This document shows, piece after piece, positions 5,709-6,259 of a stretch of DNA of 6,259 nt. The DNA is from Thiotrichaceae bacterium UBA7359 (GTDB lineage Bacteria > Pseudomonadota > Gammaproteobacteria > Eutrophobiales > Eutrophobiaceae). Every line of letters begins with the position of its first letter. The first letter of the stretch is position 1. Under the pieces are notes generated by a model. The model ran no database searches. It saw only the letters and a program-made list of their open reading frames with translations, and was not told where the DNA came from. The translations under genes were made by a program, and so were the position numbers. The DNA lies in the NCBI GenBank assembly GCA_905182825.1, contig CAJJDJ010000018.1, forward strand, positions 1-6,259. Reading direction: 5' to 3'.

Positions 5709-6116
5709 ATGAAAAAATTGTTTTTTAGCATTTTCTTACTGTTATTTTGTTCAATGCCGGTTATTGCTAATGAATATCCAACTATTGAGGAAACAGTTGC
5801 TAATGAATATCCAACTCAGGAAACAGTACGTTTCGTCATGAATTGTATGTCGAAATTGGGCGGACAAACAGATGGAAACCTTTATACATGTGCGTGTAAA
5901 TACGATAGCATTAAAGTTAATATGACGTATAGCGATTACGAAGAAGGCTACACCTTTGAAAGAAATAAGAAGATGCCTGGAGAAAAAGGTTCTTCATTCA
6001 GAGATAATAAACGTGGTGAAAGGCTTTACGAAGAATTATTACAAGTAAGAGTAAAAGCAGACTCTAATTGTCTTGAAGTGAAAAATGTAAAGATGATAAA
6101 GCCAACTAGTCAATAG
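5709..6116 (+). CDS. Small exported cysteine-containing protein of unknown function
   Basis: I do not recognise a characterised family for this 135-residue protein. The coding call rests on a good AGGAG, a clear signal peptide (MKKLFFSIFLLLF through PVIA-20, cleavage before Asn21) and an organised mature domain. The mature part has four cysteines: Cys46 in FVMNCMSKLGG, Cys61 and Cys63 as a C-A-C in NLYTCACKYD, and Cys121 near the end. Their even number and predicted export suggest disulfides, though metal or heme binding cannot be ruled out; no CxxCH is present. The region 75-107 is rich in charged and aromatic residues (SDYEEGYTFERNKKMPGEKG, FRDNKRGERLYEELL). The mature N-terminus carries a tandem duplication, NEYPTIEETVA then NEYPTQETV. 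Cys14 lies in the signal core without a lipobox, so it is not a lipoprotein. It follows waaA by 60 bases on the same strand but may be a separate unit. Confidence 0.75.
   Translation: MKKLFFSIFLLLFCSMPVIANEYPTIEETVANEYPTQETVRFVMNCMSKLGGQTDGNLYTCACKYDSIKVNMTYSDYEEGYTFERNKKMPGEKGSSFRDNKRGERLYEELLQVRVKADSNCLEVKNVKMIKPTSQ
5764..5826 (+). repeat. In-frame tandem duplication, 33-base and 30-base copies
   Basis: Copy 1 (5764-5796) and copy 2 (5797-5826) share their first 20 bases exactly and end alike in GGAAACAG. They differ only where copy 1 has ATTGAG and copy 2 has CAG, a 3-base indel plus one base change. The near identity of DNA, not just of protein, points to a recent duplication. It repeats the residues on both sides of the predicted signal peptidase site. 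Confidence 0.85.
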
Positions 6117-6133
6117 AATATTTAAAATTTTGA

Positions 6134-6161
6134 TTGTTACAACTGAACAAGAAAATACAAT
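6134..6161 (+). promoter_or_regulatory. Possible promoter for a gene beyond the right edge
   Basis: TTGTTA (6134-6139; four of six matches to TTGACA) and TACAAT (6156-6161; five of six matches to TATAAT) are separated by 16 bases. Transcription would start near 6168. This is the best paired promoter match on the plus strand in the window and lies just after the last complete gene, so it probably serves whatever begins at the right edge. Confidence 0.4.
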
Positions 6162-6181
6162 TTAAGAGTCGTAACTGTCCT

Positions 6182-6201
6182 GAGTAGAAAATGATTCACT
6201 C
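6182..6201 (+). other. Hairpin 1 in the right-edge region
   Basis: GAGT, a bulged A, then GAA pair with TTC and ACTC around the loop AATGA. The stem has seven pairs. No T-run follows, so it is not a standard terminator. If the promoter at 6134-6161 is real, this lies in the leader RNA. Confidence 0.3.
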
Positions 6202-6259
6202 TATGATCAGAATGTTGGTATTATATACTCAACAAGAGATATTGCGACGCAGCAATGCG
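6191..6259 (+). CDS. Possible start of an unidentified gene, cut by the window edge
   Basis: From the ATG at 6191 a frame stays open for 23 codons to the edge (MIHSMIRMLVLYTQQEILRR, then SNA); further in-frame ATGs are at 6203 and 6212. A promoter-like pair lies about 30 bases upstream. There is no clear Shine-Dalgarno, the stretch is too short to test, and the same bases form hairpins, so it may equally be an untranslated leader. No family is recognised. Confidence 0.2.
   Translation, partial: MIHSMIRMLVLYTQQEILRRSNA
6214..6233 (+). other. Hairpin 2 in the right-edge region
   Basis: GTTGGTAT pairs with ATAC and CAAC, with one bulged T between the two right-hand blocks and a TAT loop: eight pairs in all. 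It is followed by AAGAG rather than a T-run, so it is not a rightward intrinsic terminator. Confidence 0.35.
6241..6256. repeat. ATTGC-N6-GCAAT inverted repeat near the right edge
   Basis: ATTGC (6241-6245) and GCAAT (6252-6256) are inverted around GACGCA. It is the most GC-rich patch of the right-edge region. It has the form of a binding site for a dimeric regulator but could also be a small hairpin. The window ends three bases later, so the context is missing. Confidence 0.35.

Overview
The window is an ordinary, AT-rich chromosomal segment of a gammaproteobacterium-like Gram-negative bacterium. The evidence is a XerD C-terminus very close to the enterobacterial type, a DsbC disulfide isomerase placed directly behind it, and genes for the heptose/Kdo inner core of lipopolysaccharide (LPS). 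The base composition is strongly biased to A/T in both genes and gaps, which suggests a low-GC lineage. I cannot name a genus.

Layout from left to right: the 3' end of xerD (+), then dsbC (+), facing a DUF3108 periplasmic protein (-) with only 13 bases between the two stop codons. A short divergent gap follows, from which an LPS block reads rightward: hldE (bifunctional heptose kinase/adenylyltransferase), hldD (ADP-heptose epimerase) and waaA (Kdo transferase). After a 60-base AT-rich gap with a palindrome comes a small exported cysteine-containing protein of unknown function. The last 143 bases hold no complete gene. They contain a promoter-like pair, two small hairpins, a TTGC-N6-GCAA inverted repeat and an open frame that runs off the right edge.

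How the genes work together: HldE and HldD act in sequence in the cytoplasm to make ADP-L-glycero-beta-D-manno-heptose, the donor for inner-core heptose. WaaA attaches Kdo to lipid A precursor at the inner face of the inner membrane, giving the acceptor for that heptose. The other heptose steps (GmhA, GmhB, WaaC, WaaF) are not in the window. DsbC corrects wrong disulfides in the periplasm, where the DUF3108 protein and the small cysteine protein are also predicted to go.

I found no mobile element, CRISPR array, tRNA, rRNA or defence system, and no convincing GC-rich intrinsic terminator. The points most worth a second look are the TTG start of waaA without a clear ribosome binding site, the tandem duplication across the signal-peptide cleavage site of the small secreted protein, the overlapping divergent promoters before hldE, and the structured right edge. 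None of these amounts to a clearly new system.
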